Assembly: GCA_014529385.2 (NCBI GenBank)
Contig: CM043960.1
Coordinates: 70,805,410-70,869,409 of the forward strand
Reading direction: 5' to 3'
DNA length: 64,000 nucleotides
Source of the DNA: Adiantum capillus-veneris
Lineage: Eukaryota > Streptophyta > Polypodiopsida > Polypodiales > Pteridaceae
Of the stretch, positions 23,040 through 33,690 are shown piece after piece. Positions within the stretch are counted from its first letter, which is position 1. Every line of letters begins with the position of its first letter. Under the pieces are notes generated by a model. The model had not been told where the DNA came from and made no database searches. It worked only from the letters and a program-made list of their open reading frames with translations. The translations under genes were made by a program, and so were the position numbers.

Positions 23040-25349
23040 ATGGCCTTCCCTAATTTTTATGGTAAGCCTGGGGAGGTTGCTCCAGAATTTTTGGATAATT
23101 TGGAAATGGCCTTTCTGGTATCGGGAAGGGATGACGAAGCTACTAAGTTAAGGGCCTTTCCTTTGGTCTTGAGGGAAGGTGCAAAATTATGGTATCAAAC
23201 TTTGGCACCTGAAGAAAGAAGAGACTGGGAGTCCTTAAAGATGGCCTTCATCGAAGAATTTCGCCGCCATGAGCCTCCAGAGGAGATATGGAGACAGCTT
23301 TTAGAGCTACGCCAAACATCACCCAATGACTATAGAAGCTATGAAGGAAAGTTTTCCAACCTGTGGGAGAAATGGTGTGCATCACTAGGTGAAGGAGAAA
23401 GGGCGCCAGAATGCCTAAAGAAGGACTGTTTCCTGGCAGGGCTTTACCCCATCCTTCGAGAAAAGGTAAAAGGTAAATTCCCAGCTACCTTTGATAAAGC
23501 TATGACTTATGCAAGGGAGAAGGATAGGAAGTTAAAATTCCAAGCTCAACTACAAGGGGGAGTGGAGCCTCCACTGCTAGCTCAACCTACGGCAAGGGTA
23601 GTAGCAGGGACAGGAGCAACAGACCAAGAGTCCTCTCAACAAGAATTACTTCAACAAATCACCAATCAACTAGAGAGCCTGTCCATCAATCTGGTTCAAG
23701 GTGTAAGGGCTCCCCAGCCAAGAAATGAACGAAATAGACAAGAAGGACAAAGGCAAGCACGTGAGTACATTTGCTACAACTGTGGAGAGGTAGGTCACGG
23801 CATGTATTATTGCCCCCATCCACGACGCTATCAAGGAAATGGTAATCAAAGACGGCCTCCTCACCAGCAAGTCACTCCTCCTCGAGCTAGGCCACTAAAT
23901 GGACAAAATGCACACGTGGCTCCACCAATCCAAATATTGAGACCCCCTCCTCCACCACCACAAGCACCAGCAAAGATCCCTCCACTACCATCGGGAGGGG
24001 AGGACAGGGCTGTCTCTGTCATAAGTCTTGACAATGGTAAGGATAAAGGGAAAGAAAAAATGGAGGAAGCTGTTGCCATGCCAATAAAGAGAGTTAGGAG
24101 ACAAAGAACTGATGAAATGGAAGCTTCAGAGCCGGATAAATGGAATGAGGGTTCCTCCCAAGTGATAGGAGACAAGAAAAGGAAGAGTAGGTCAAGGAGG
24201 CACATAGGAGTAGAAGACTTTCCACTTGGGGTAGGATCCATACCTTACGACCTGGTAGCAGATGTGAGTAAGCAAGGACCAAAGATTTCATGGCAGCAAC
24301 TCCTCCACCTTTCCTCAAAGATGCGTAGAACCTGGTCTAAGATGGTCAGCACCAGGAGGGCTAAGGCAAAGTCAGTTGGGTCTATTAGTGCAAGAGGCAT
24401 GAAGGATATCGTGCCAGTCATTGATGCAGAGATTAAGAGTCAGCAAGTCTCCAATGTGTACTTAGATGGTGGAGCCGAGATTTGTGTTATGACAGAAAAA
24501 TTAATGCACAGGTTGGGTTTGGAAGTAAACGATCAAACTTCCTTACAAGCTAAGATGGAAAATAATGTAAGGGTGGCTTGTGTGGGAAAGGTTAATGGAG
24601 TGAAGGTTTCAGATTTTGGTGTTGCAATCTCAATTGATGCTTATGTGATCCCAACTAAGGGGGAGGGCTATCCGCTAATCCTTGGAATACCTTGGCTTAT
24701 GGCTATGAAAGCTAGGCAAGATTGGGAGACAGGTTCCCTTGAGTTGCGACCAAATCATAAGGTAGGTGGCAAGCAACAAAAAATTGTGTATGACATGAAG
24801 CAGGGTAGACAACAAGACCTAGAGATGGAGAATTCTATGGATGAATGGAGCACAAGCAGTTGCTCTTCATCTGAGGATGAGTCATCTGAGGAGGATGCTA
24901 GCTCTTTGGAAGTCATGGGTATAATACTGCGAAACCCAGAAGGAGAAGGTGGTCAAGACTCTCTAAACAAGGAAGAAGCCACAGGCTTAGAGGAGATGCT
25001 AGCTAAGGACCTACTAAAAGAAGAGAGAGAACCCTATTTGCAGGTACTAAAGAAGCATGTTGGCCTCTTTATAACTGATTACGAGCACATTAAAGGAGTG
25101 ACGGTAACCCAACACCATATCCAATTAAAGGAAGGTGCCGTCAACCTTGTTGGTGATGAGGTATTTGCACAGGTTGAAGCTCTAGTAGGTCATGTTTCTG
25201 AGTATAAAGAGATGGTTGTGGAGACGTTTACAGAGGGTTTGGATACAGGTTTGAAAAGTGATCAGGTTTGCTTGGCTATGCAGCAAGTGGAGGCAAATGG
25301 CAGGGTCTTGCTATGTTATGTGATGCTATGGATACATGTGTTATTGTAG
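23040..25349 (+). CDS. Gag-protease polyprotein with a pre-RT stub
   Basis: The first ATG is at 23040, giving 769 codons in one open frame. The capsid-like gag region (KLWYQTLAPEERRDWESL to KGKFPATFDKAMTYAREKDR) fills about the first 180 residues. A CX2CX4HX4C knuckle, CYNCGEVGHGMYYC, lies at 23772-23813. A proline-rich linker and a basic KKRKSRSRR patch follow. The protease-like domain has DGGAE (D-G-G-A where D-S/T-G-A is usual) at about 24464 and LILGIPWLMAM near 24677. An acidic Ser/Glu stretch leads to VLKKHVGLFITDYEHIKGV at about 25046, the linker that normally precedes RT. RT itself is missing; the last roughly 70 residues are unrelated. The open frame suggests gag may still be made. 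Confidence 0.85.
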   Translation: MAFPNFYGKPGEVAPEFLDNLEMAFLVSGRDDEATKLRAFPLVLREGAKLWYQTLAPEERRDWESLKMAFIEEFRRHEPPEEIWRQLLELRQTSPNDYRSYEGKFSNLWEKWCASLGEGERAPECLKKDCFLAGLYPILREKVKGKFPATFDKAMTYAREKDRKLKFQAQLQGGVEPPLLAQPTARVVAGTGATDQESSQQELLQQITNQLESLSINLVQGVRAPQPRNERNRQEGQRQAREYICYNCGEVGHGMYYCPHPRRYQGNGNQRRPPHQQVTPPRARPLNGQNAHVAPPIQILRPPPPPPQAPAKIPPLPSGGEDRAVSVISLDNGKDKGKEKMEEAVAMPIKRVRRQRTDEMEASEPDKWNEGSSQVIGDKKRKSRSRRHIGVEDFPLGVGSIPYDLVADVSKQGPKISWQQLLHLSSKMRRTWSKMVSTRRAKAKSVGSISARGMKDIVPVIDAEIKSQQVSNVYLDGGAEICVMTEKLMHRLGLEVNDQTSLQAKMENNVRVACVGKVNGVKVSDFGVAISIDAYVIPTKGEGYPLILGIPWLMAMKARQDWETGSLELRPNHKVGGKQQKIVYDMKQGRQQDLEMENSMDEWSTSSCSSSEDESSEEDASSLEVMGIILRNPEGEGGQDSLNKEEATGLEEMLAKDLLKEEREPYLQVLKKHVGLFITDYEHIKGVTVTQHHIQLKEGAVNLVGDEVFAQVEALVGHVSEYKEMVVETFTEGLDTGLKSDQVCLAMQQVEANGRVLLCYVMLWIHVLL

Positions 25350-25406
25350 GTTGCTTTACATATATTTTTGTGTCAATGGCGAGGTTTTTTTGAAGTGGAC
25401 TATACC

Positions 25407-25697
25407 ATGGAGGGTTCTGTAGCAGATGGTAGGATAGCTGCTTATGATTCAAGTTTCTCAAGTGATGGCAAGTATGCTTATAGTGGACACGAAGGATTAT
25501 GGATGCAGGGTGACGAAGCTCCGTGCTATAAAGAGCTCTAAGGGTGGCCTATCTATTGGCCTACAAGTGCAAAGGAAGGCTTGGATATACATGTTTTACA
25601 GGTTGATGGCAATGAGCAATGCTTTACTTTTGATCCAGGTGGATTCTACACCATGCGTGGGGGAGCTTTGCGCTTTCCATTTGACCCTGGAGGGTGA
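25407..25697 (+). pseudogene. Unknown coding remnant after gag, one in-frame stop
   Basis: An ATG-initiated frame of 96 codons, broken only by TAA at 25539-25541. Composition is protein-like (AAYDSSFSSDGKYAYSGHEG; later VDGNEQCFTFDPGGFY). No retroviral domain is recognised. It may be what replaced pol in this element. Confidence 0.3.
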
Positions 25698-26145
25698 TGC
25701 AGTAGCAGATGCTTTTTTCTCTATCTCTATCCTATCTATATAGCCACTATACTATCATTTTTCTTATACAGTCTATAGCTCTATGTTATATAATTCTCTC
25801 TATACAGTCATCTTTTACCTAAATAATACTATGGTTGAGCATGAATGCTCAACGAGGGGTTGGGAAAAAAAAAAAAAAGGAAAAAAAGAGAAGAAAAAAA
25901 GAAAAAAAGAGAATGTTACCAGTGAAAGCGGATATTGACAATGGATGGGTATGGCTTTCAAGGGTCTAGGAGACCAGTTGTTAGTCATGGATGGATACAA
26001 TTATTCATCAGAAAGGACTAAACAGGGTGCATCAGCCAAGAAAGCAGTAACATGGAAAATTCAATTGGTACCAGGTGGGTAAGTATTCAAGAGAACCCTA
26101 TTGTAGCACAACCTACAGCTAGAGGCATCAAATACCTCTAGCTTA

Positions 26146-26160
26146 AGGGGGAGGGCTATA
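26146..26160 (+). other. Polypurine tract
   Basis: AAGGGGGAGGG followed by CTATA directly before the 3' LTR start; the plus-strand DNA primer. Confidence 0.85.
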
Positions 26161-27640
26161 TGATGCATGGTTTTTAGGACCCCTTCTGAAGATGCAATAA
26201 AGGCACAGTCAGTTGTTGGGGAGATGAGGATACTCTAGTCCACGGGATCTCGAAAGAGAAGAAAAATCTACTTCACAAGCACCAAAGAGTAAAAAGTGCC
26301 ATGGACAGAAGATACGTGGGAACGAGCTCTTATGCATGCCTACAACCTAGATCTTACCGAATAGCCCCTTCTAGGTGTGAATTTCTAGTGAAATTTACAC
26401 GAGGATGTTCGTGTGGACTCACAGCACAGCATACTCCGCTTTCACTTTTTTACCGACAGTAAATATTTTTTACCACAGTAAATATTTTTCACCTACATGG
26501 TAAATACAAATCACTTTTTACCTACAGTAACTTTTTTATCCATGGTAAATATTTTTTATTGCACCATAAGTATTTGGTACGTAACAGTTCACTGTTACTA
26601 GAAGCAGTGATTGGGCATCAACAATGCAGTTACAAGAGGAGAAAAGGAGAAAATCTTATGGTAAAGGTGAGTCAACAGGGATAAAGACTTTTGGGTTGAA
26701 AAGAGACATGCTGATTTTTTCAAAGAACACATGTCAAAAGAAGCCATGGTTGAGGATTTTTTGAGAATTTGATATTCAGGAGGACCCCCCTGACATGTGC
26801 AGAACCTCCAGTTTCAACAGCCACCTACCTGCTCTTAAATGCTGGTCAAGGCCTTATCCCCATGTGTCACAATCAGAAAAAACAGCATTTACCCTCCCCT
26901 CTCACATCACTCTAGAGAATATCTTGATGGTGACATATCAGGTGACCTCAATCTGTTGACCACCCTAAGCAAAAAGTAACCCCAATCAGCGGATTTAAGC
27001 ATGTTTATCCCTAATCCTAAACCCTCTCAGAAACCTATATAAGGAGGCCTTCTCTCACTCAAAACCAACACTTCACCCCCTTCACCAAGCAATGAAGCTA
27101 TGACGACATTGCTCACAACGAGGAGCTATGGATGGAGCTCTACTCTCTCTCCCTCTCTCTCTCTCCCTCTAGTATGCTACACTACTAGCCCTAAAACCTA
27201 AATAAGGAGTCTTCTCTCATGCTCCATGGCCACCATCCTCGCCATCATTCTCTAAGGTATTGATGTGTTGCTAGTAGGATCATACCTACTTGCTGGGTTG
27301 ATTGTTTTTGAAAGGGATTATGCCATCCTTGGCTTGCTTCTCTATATCCTTGTTATGTATGATCAGATGTCGTTGTATTGTTAAGCTGATGTCTTGTGTA
27401 TATATATGCTACATAAGGTCCCTAAGCTTCGTTTCTATGTGTTTTGGCATATGTTTTGATGCCATCATAATGCCAGAAGTCTCACTTGCCTATGTGCACT
27501 ATGTGTGAGGTCCCTAAACCTCTTAATTTAGGGTGGTGCCCCCTTTGTTTTGTTCTTTGCTTGTTTGCATGAGGCGTGGTTTGGGGAGTGTGCACGAGTA
27601 CAGAGGCCACCCAATTGCACTGCTCTTTTTCCCGCTATCA
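26161..27640 (+). repeat. 3' LTR of the 7.45 kb element
   Basis: Near-identical to 20189-21669, with only scattered single-base differences, so the element is young. It ends CCCGCTATCA before the flanking GTAGC. Confidence 0.93.
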
Positions 27641-27713
27641 GTAGCTAGTAAAAAAAACCCCCTCCCTTGCACTTACATGGTGCAGTAAGTTTCCAATGGT
27701 GAATCCCCCAAGG

Positions 27714-28319
27714 GTGCTGCAGCCCGAGTCCATTCTCCGGCATGAAGACAAGGTACTAAGAGGCGGTAAGACTATTCGATGATATCTTCTTAAGTTTAAG
27801 AATTATCATTTTGAAGATGCTAGATGGACGCAAGGCATACAATCAAAGGATAACCTAAACCTTGTCAATGCTTACAATGCTTCCCTACAGTAAGTAAATG
27901 TACAAATGTTAAAAAATGAACAAAGTTTTTGTCTTATAAGACTCTCTTTTTCTTTATTGTGCACAAAAATGAAGTAGTATGCATGCTTAGATCAAGTTTG
28001 CGGAGATGCCGTCTCCCAAACACCAAGTACAACTTGTCACTCTACTATGGAAGATTGATAGAACTAATGTGCACACATGCTTGCGGCAGCTTACGCTCTC
28101 AAGCACCAAATGGACTAGTCATCCATTCTGGAACGATGTCGTAGGGTACATAGGGATCCTCTACCCGCTAGGAAAAAGGACTAATGAATATGGTTTATCT
28201 TCTCTACCCCATAGTCGAGAACAACTATGATTTCAAGAGAGAGGTAATGTCATAATAATCAATATCTAATTCTCCTAAATGATTTTCTCATGTTAAACTG
28301 ATCATTTAGTATGGGAAAA
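27714..28319 (+). pseudogene. Chromodomain-like tail and 3' interior of the gypsy element
   Basis: This resumes the coding cut at 19575. ILRHEDKVLRGGKTIR, a stop, then YLLKFKNYHFEDARWTQG fits the chromodomain-like fold at the end of chromovirus integrases (three-strand pattern ending in the W of WE/WT), which can target chromatin. The rest to 28319 is untranslated and ends in the purine run TATGGGAAAA. The same stretch occurs inverted at 29839-30437, from the second copy. Confidence 0.65.
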
Positions 28320-29838
28320 TGCCAGGGGAGAAAAGGCTAGAATATTGGTTAAGCTAGCAGACCGGCCATAGTAGGGCTCCAAAGGAGGGAAAACAGGGAT
28401 CCAAAGGGGGGCGGCATCTGCAAAAGATCAATGTGCAACAGTGGGCTTAAAAGACCCTAAGGTTCATCCCATTAAGACTTCCAAAATGCTAAGGTTCCAA
28501 AATTCAAAGGTTGTGTCCAAAGGTCAAAAGCCTAGGGAAATTGGATGCTTTGTGTGTGTCCCAAAAGTCTTTTTCAATCCCTACAAAGGAGGGGGAGATC
28601 CCAAGAAGTAGGGGGTGAGAGAGAAGCTCACACACACACACAAGATTCCTTTGTACACAAGGGGAAAGAGGGATACATGTCAGCTCTCCTAGCCCAGATG
28701 CCCACAAGGTGTACTCAAATCCTATTGGATGGCCTTGGAGGTGGACCAATGAGAATTAGGCTAGAGTAAGTCTAGTTTAATTGATTTAAAAACACTTAAT
28801 AAAAGAACCAATAAGAGTTAAGCTCTCTAGACGACTATTGGATAGTCTCCCTAGGGGTCCAATGAACATTCAGCAGCCCAATGGCTTGCTTGATTCCTAT
28901 TGGTCAAGAGACAAAGGGGTCCAATGAGAGTTTAATTGCATTTATTAATTACCTAAAGCTCTCACAAAGAGGAAAGGGGGACACATGCCAAAAGGCTGTC
29001 ACTTATGCTTCTTAATTTCCATTGGCTGAGGCTGGGGAGGTCCAATAGGATGTGAGAATGAGCAAATAGCAAGAGGGGTTGACCAAGAGAGAGAGGGGGC
29101 TGATTTTTCAAAGGCATTATTGACTTACACACTCACATAATCTATGTGTGAAGCAAGAAGACTCTCTCTCTCCTTCTCAAGCTTTAATGGAAAGCTTATC
29201 ACCTACTCCAAGCTTGTGAGAAGGGAGGACTACACCAACAATTCTTGGCTTTGTGATGCAAATCCAACCAAGAGCCAAGCTTCAATGCATGCTCATCTTC
29301 TCTACCATGCTAATTACTAAGCTAAGCTGTGCTAATAAGAGTGATTATGTGAAAAGATGTATATCGTTCTCGTAAGAACATTCCTTCTTCCTCTCAATCT
29401 ACTCTCATACCCCGCTAGCTCTCACCATCTTTGAAGGTGTGTGAGGTCTTGGGTCTGAGACCGTGAGGGAATTGATGTTGTGTTTAATAAGTGTTGTGCT
29501 TAGTGCTTGAAGTTTCCATCTTCATAGCACTAGCTAGTATTGAAGGAACACAAATAATTGTATTGTAAGATGTCTCTCTTGATGGGAGAAACCATAATAC
29601 AAAGCCTTTTGGAGGGGGACCGGCTCCATGAAAATCCGGTCCACAACTGTTGTCAGTTGCTTAATTTCTCTCTTTTTTGAAGTATTATTCATGCTATCTA
29701 ACTAGGTGTTATACTTTTTGTTGCTCTCTCCACCCAAGCACTCTTGTTATTCTCATTAGGAATCTATTCTAATGAGATACTCACTATGTTCATGCTATTT
29801 TTTGCTACACACAAGTTACTAGGCCATTAAATGTTACA
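28320..29838 (+). repeat. 3' LTR of the gypsy element
   Basis: TGCCAGGGG to ATGTTACA, 1519 bp, placed by the purine run just before it and by the match of 28562-29838 with the 5' LTR. The reading frames inside it are spurious. Confidence 0.72.
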
Positions 29839-30495
29839 TATTCTCCCACATTAAAAAATCGGTTTAATATGAGAAAATCATTTGGGTTGGGTAGATATTA
29901 GATTTTATGACATTATCTCTCTCTTGAAATCATAGTCATCCTCGACTATAAGGTAGAGGAGATAAAGCCTTAGTCATTAATCGATGTTTCTTAGCGGGTA
30001 GAGGATCTCTTTTTACCCTACAACATCATTCCAAGATGGATGACTAATCCATTTGGTGCTTGGAAGACGTAGCTGCCTTGCAAGCATGTTTGCTCTTTAG
30101 TTCATTTCATTCTCCCAAAGTAGAGTGACAATTTCTATTTCGTGTTTGAGAGACGACGTCATCACAAACATGATTCTAAGCATGTATACTATTTAAATTT
30201 GTGCATGATAAAAAGATAATTAGTCTTATAATACCAAAACATTGGTCATTTAAAATACACGTGTACATTTGCTTACTCTAATGTAGCGTTGTGAGCATTG
30301 ACAAGGTTCATACTATCCTTAAGCTGTATTCCTTGCATCCATCTAGCATCTTCAAAAGGATAATTTTTGAACTTAATAAGATATCATCGGATAATCTTAC
30401 CATGTCGTAGTACCTCGTCTTCATGCCAAACTATAGCTTCGGGTTGTAGCACCTCTTCTTCATCTTTGATTTTTGGAGGGTCTTCAATAATTTGT

Positions 30496-31671
30496 TCACT
30501 TGGTGGTTCCTTTGTAGTGCTTAAGTAGGCTCACATGAAAATCATTGTGTATGAGCCAATGGTTGGGCAGCTTGAGTTGATAAGCCATCTCATTGATTGG
30601 CTTCAAGATTTGAAAAGGACCATAGTATCTTTTTGCTAGTCTAGCATAATATTTTTGATGGCCCGTAAGATTTTTGCTCGTCGTTTGCCTCAATCGGGCC
30701 TTGGGAAATTTAAGTAAGACCCAATCATTTTGTTTGAATGTTAAGGACCTTCTCTGCTTATTAGCAACATCCTTTTGCCTTTGTTGAGAGATGGATATAG
30801 CTTCCTTAATTTTTTGAAAAGATTTTTGTAGGTCACAAGTATACTCATTGTCAACAAAGATCTTCCCATGTACTTTAAGTAGCAAGGGACTCTTATGTCT
30901 TCTCTCTATGATTTCAAAAGGTGCTTTTCTCATAGAAGTATGGATAGTATTATTGTACACATACTCTACAAGGGGTAAGTACTTCTCCCATTGTGAGCAT
31001 TGATCTACTTCTGTAACATAAGTCTTTAGTAGGTCGACTATTGTAAGATTAGCTATCTCACATTGGCCATCCGTTTGTGGGTGATAGGCTGAAGAGAAAT
31101 TCAATCTTGTACCTAGATTTTTAAAGAGACTTTTCCAAAAATTACTGGTCATTCTAGGATCTCTATCTGACACGATGGATGTTGGTAATCCATGGTGCTA
31201 TAAAATCTCAGATATGAAGAGAGTTTCCATTTGGTGTGCCTTAATAGTCTTTTTGACAGGAATAAAGTGTGCTTGCTTGCTAAACCTATCAAATATTGTC
31301 CATATTCCTGTATTTCCATGGATAGACTTGGGTAATCCAGAGATAAAATCCATGGATATAATCTCCCATGGTGAATTAGGGAACGGCAATGGCTAGATTA
31401 ATCCAGATAGCTTCGCTCTATCATACTTAGTCTTTTGGCATACCACAGATTTTGAAACATACTCTTGTATGTCCACTTTCATGGTAGGCCAATAGAAGTA
31501 TGTCTCTACTCCCCAAAGAGTAGGTTGAATGCCTCTATTCCCCCACATAGGGAGGAGCATGGAATTCATACATAACTTTTCCACGAAGGGAATGGGTAAC
31601 ACATAGCCTATTGCCATGGAGAACATAACCATCTGGCAAGGTGAATGGTTCTTCTTTCTTCCCCAATGCAA
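30496..31671 (-). pseudogene. Gypsy integrase (second copy)
   Basis: Minus-strand frames 31671-31393, 31389-31198 and 31173-30496 are one integrase broken by two single stops. The zinc finger (YVSKSVVCQKTKYD), the first Asp (SMDFISGLP), the second (SDRDPRMTS) and the Glu (YHPQTDGQCE) are present. The C-terminal region (WVLLKFPKARLRQ, KYYARLAKRYYGPFQIL, NDFHVSLLKHYKG) is intact over 225 codons, better preserved than in the + copy. Integrase would join element DNA to the chromosome. The stops and the missing 5' half make this copy dead. Confidence 0.87.
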
Positions 31672-32300
31672 GGGTTGACATTATGTCTCTAAATTCGGTG
31701 GCAATTGCATACTCATCTATCATAGAAGATAGATCATTGTGAGTTGCTATAGACACCGCATTAACTCTTGGTCGTCGTGAAAGTGCATCAACGACTTGAT
31801 TGTGCTTACCAACAATGTGAGAAATATGAAAATAAGATTGCAAAAGAAAATTTTCCCACCTCATTTGTTTGTTGGAAAAGCTTGGCTTGCGTCATTAAGT
31901 AGATGAGACTTTGGTGGTCTATTCGCAAAACAAATGGATTCCCCAATAGAATGTGCTTCCATGTGTCTAGGTCATCTAGAATGCCTAAAAGCTCTTTTTT
32001 GTATATGCCCAAGACTCATTCATTGGCATTAGACTTTGGCTCTCATATGATATGGCATGCCCTTCTTGAAGAAAAAATGCTCCAAGGAAATCACCACAAG
32101 CATCACATTAAATCTCAAATGGCTTTGAGAGATCTGGAAGCATAAGGACTGGTTGGGAGGTAAGCTTCTCACTAAGCTTGTTAAAATCATTTTACTCCTT
32201 AGCAATCCATGAGTACTTAACGTTCTTCTTTGTTAAGTCATGCAATTTTCCCGCTATTTGAGAGAATTTGGCTATGAATCATCTATAGTATGCACATAAT
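31672..32300 (-). pseudogene. Gypsy RT thumb and RNase H remnant (second copy)
   Basis: Minus-strand translation gives CAYYR, a stop, FIAKFSQIAGKLHDLTKKN, then the RNase H start LPDLSKPFE with CDACGDFLG, EGHAISYES and, in another frame, KELLGILDDLDTWKHILLG, ending with HISHIVGKHNQVVDALSRRP. Unlike the + copy it keeps the stretch between FLG and EGHA. Several stops and frameshifts are present. Confidence 0.8.
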
Positions 32301-32718
32301 AAGTTGCATTTATACATTCGTATAACAAAAATTATACGTATAATTTGGTATTATATGTTGTATACTCGTATTATATCCGTATCCCCGAATAAACAATATT
32401 TTTTATCGAATTATATTCTGATCGAAATATATTTCGACCAAAATATTGTTTGCTTTATAGAAAAAGGCATCGCAACAGTCCGAACGAACTGTTGCGACAT
32501 TCACATCTTCGATAGAGACAGAGAGAGTGACATGGCCGATAGAGACAATCACATCGGAGTAGTCAGGTAATCACTTCTATTGCTTTTTTATGTTTTTTTT
32601 GTGAAAATGTATTTGCTAGCGATGTTGTTGTAGAGCTTTGCTCACACCTCAGTGTTAGTTTGCAGGTTTTATTTGCTAGCGCTATTGTTGTGGAGCTTTG
32701 CTTGCACCTCCATGTTAG
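32301..32718 (+). other. AT-rich flank and possible first exon of the kinase-like gene
   Basis: 32301-32500 is AT-rich with palindromic TATACG/CGTATA stretches. An ATG at 32531 opens a 12-codon frame (MADRDNHIGVVR) ending at CAG followed by GTAATC, a plausible splice donor. The matching acceptor would be TTTTTTAG at about 45163, after the 11.4 kb element and the minisatellite. From about 32620 the sequence is minisatellite (two units containing TTGTTGT-GAGCTTTGCT). The exon is a weak inference. Confidence 0.25.
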
Positions 32719-33672
32719 TGTTGACCGCTGGGTCAACAACACAACATAACTCAAGTTTCATACCAAAGTCTTATCTTTTGCGAGTTATGAAATGTTGCGG
32801 ATTATGGCTATAAACGTCATTTGTAATGAGTAGTTATTCTATTTCAGAAGCCGGGGTGCAATGGCACTTCCAGATTGTAAATACAAAGCCATTTGACCCT
32901 TTCAACCCCATTTTTGGTTAAACCTAAGGTAGCCTTAGTATATAAGGTACCTAGGTCATTTTGTAAAAGGACTTTTTTCATAATCAAAACTGAGCGCTGC
33001 CGTCTACTGTGTGTGAGAGAGAAAGAGAGTGAGCGTGAGCTTCATCCTCTCGCTACGCCCGGCTCGCTCAGCACATTGGAGATCCGACTGCACCATTGTT
33101 GTAGGCTCGAGGAGAGCTACGCGACAACGCCAAGCATTTCACACGAGAAGAAGCGCACACGCCGATGCATCTACGAGCTATTTGTGGCCGTAAGTGTATC
33201 AAACGATGTCTGTTTTCCGCGTGCTAGTAGTCTATAGAATCGTGGCGACATAAGCTACGCATAGGTACTCATAAATTTCAGTTTCGGGCACTTTCAAAAT
33301 TCGGCTCTGTCATCCTACGCATTTTCCGCAGATGGGTTTAGAGTGAGGGTTTTGAGTGTAGGAGCTTAGGGACAGGTGTATCCTAGTGAGGGGATGGTGT
33401 TCCTTAAGTTTCATATGAATCTGGCATGATTAGGTGAGTTACCTTTCGTATGTGTGTATGTGGCTAGGTGGTGTAGTTGAGAGCAGTGAGGTTCTTGATT
33501 GTGGTTTAGTTTGCCTTCCTGAGTGTTGTATGTGTAGGATGGTCTCGGCCTGACAAGCTAAAGAGATTTCCTCCGTGTGCCTATCGTGTCATCTGTGTCC
33601 TCGATTGACATTATGTTGATCTAGGTAGTGTTTGCATGCACTTCATGGGTCTGTAGTCTCGCCCGTCCAACA
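32719..33672 (+). repeat. 5' LTR of the 11.4 kb element
   Basis: 954 bp, matching 43161-44116 with few differences. It has a TATA box (TATATAA, 32939-32945). It contains CATCCTACGCATTTTCCGC, a half-site related to the leader palindromes. The 114-codon frame inside is present in both LTRs and reflects the repeat, not a gene. Confidence 0.96.
32939..32945 (+). promoter_or_regulatory. TATA box of the 5' LTR
   Basis: TATATAA followed by GGTACC; also at 43382-43388 in the 3' LTR. The only core promoter visible for the element RNA. Confidence 0.6.
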
Positions 33673-33673
33673 T

Positions 33674-33690
33674 TGGCGCCGCTGCCGAGG
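33674..33690 (+). other. Primer-binding site, tRNA-Asp type (degenerate)
   Basis: TGGCGCCGCTGCCGAGG, one base after the LTR end, differs at two positions from the canonical tRNA-Asp site seen at 11727. Confidence 0.8.

Larger units (their letters stand above)
20189..27640 (+). mobile_element. Non-autonomous LTR retrotransposon (gag-protease, no RT/IN), 7.45 kb
   Basis: Both LTRs are complete (1481 and 1480 bp) and nearly identical, so insertion was recent. The flanks GTAGT (20184-20188) and GTAGC (27641-27645) look like a target duplication with one change. The interior holds two small unknown ORFs, a gag-protease frame, a stub of the pre-RT linker, an unknown remnant frame and a purine tract. 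RT, RNase H and integrase are absent. The pre-RT stub shows that it descends from a full Ty3/gypsy element by loss of pol. It needs a helper. Confidence 0.88.
19576..27713. mobile_element. DNA-transposon-like insertion (about 680 bp net), itself split by an LTR element
   Basis: The inverted gypsy copy shows the uninterrupted site (..GAGGTGCTACAACCC). Here GAGGTG is followed by TTTCCCCGGGGGATTCAC at 19576, and the other edge is GTGAATCCCCCAAGG ending at 27713, before GTGCTGCAGCCC. The ends are inverted repeats sharing GGGGGATTCAC, and GTG is repeated on both sides (19573-19575 and 27714-27716). After removing the nested LTR element about 680 bp remain, with no ORF. Short inverted ends and a 3-bp duplication suggest a non-autonomous DNA transposon; I cannot name its superfamily. 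Confidence 0.55.
13294..29838 (+). mobile_element. Ty3/gypsy element, dead, carrying two layers of nested insertions
   Basis: The 5' LTR (13294-14558) and 3' LTR (28320-29838) share about 1.27 kb. Between them come a tRNA-iMet primer site, gag, protease, RT, RNase H, integrase and, after the nested DNA at 19576-27713, a chromodomain-like tail and a purine tract. The order PR-RT-RH-IN and the tail fit a chromovirus-like Ty3/gypsy lineage. Frameshifts, stops and small deletions in every domain make it inactive. The 5' LTR lacks the first roughly 240 bp of the 3' LTR, so its left flank and target duplication cannot be checked. Confidence 0.82.
29839..32300 (-). mobile_element. Inverted, truncated second copy of the same gypsy family
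   Basis: Reading the minus strand from 32300: the end of RT, RNase H, integrase, the chromodomain-like tail (about 30440-30290) and a purine run ending at 29839, all closely similar to the + element. The 5' half (LTR, gag, PR, most of RT) is missing. Its 3' LTR is missing too: its purine tract directly abuts the right end of the + element's LTR. Confidence 0.85.

Noticed and set aside
29839-32300. Treating the minus-strand gypsy as part of the same insertion as the + element
   Set aside because: It is a separate inverted copy: it has its own integrase with different stops, and keeps RNase H residues that the + copy has lost.
32893-33237. 114-codon frame, also at 43336-43680
   Set aside because: Duplicated because both copies lie in the paired LTRs; no protein features beyond that.
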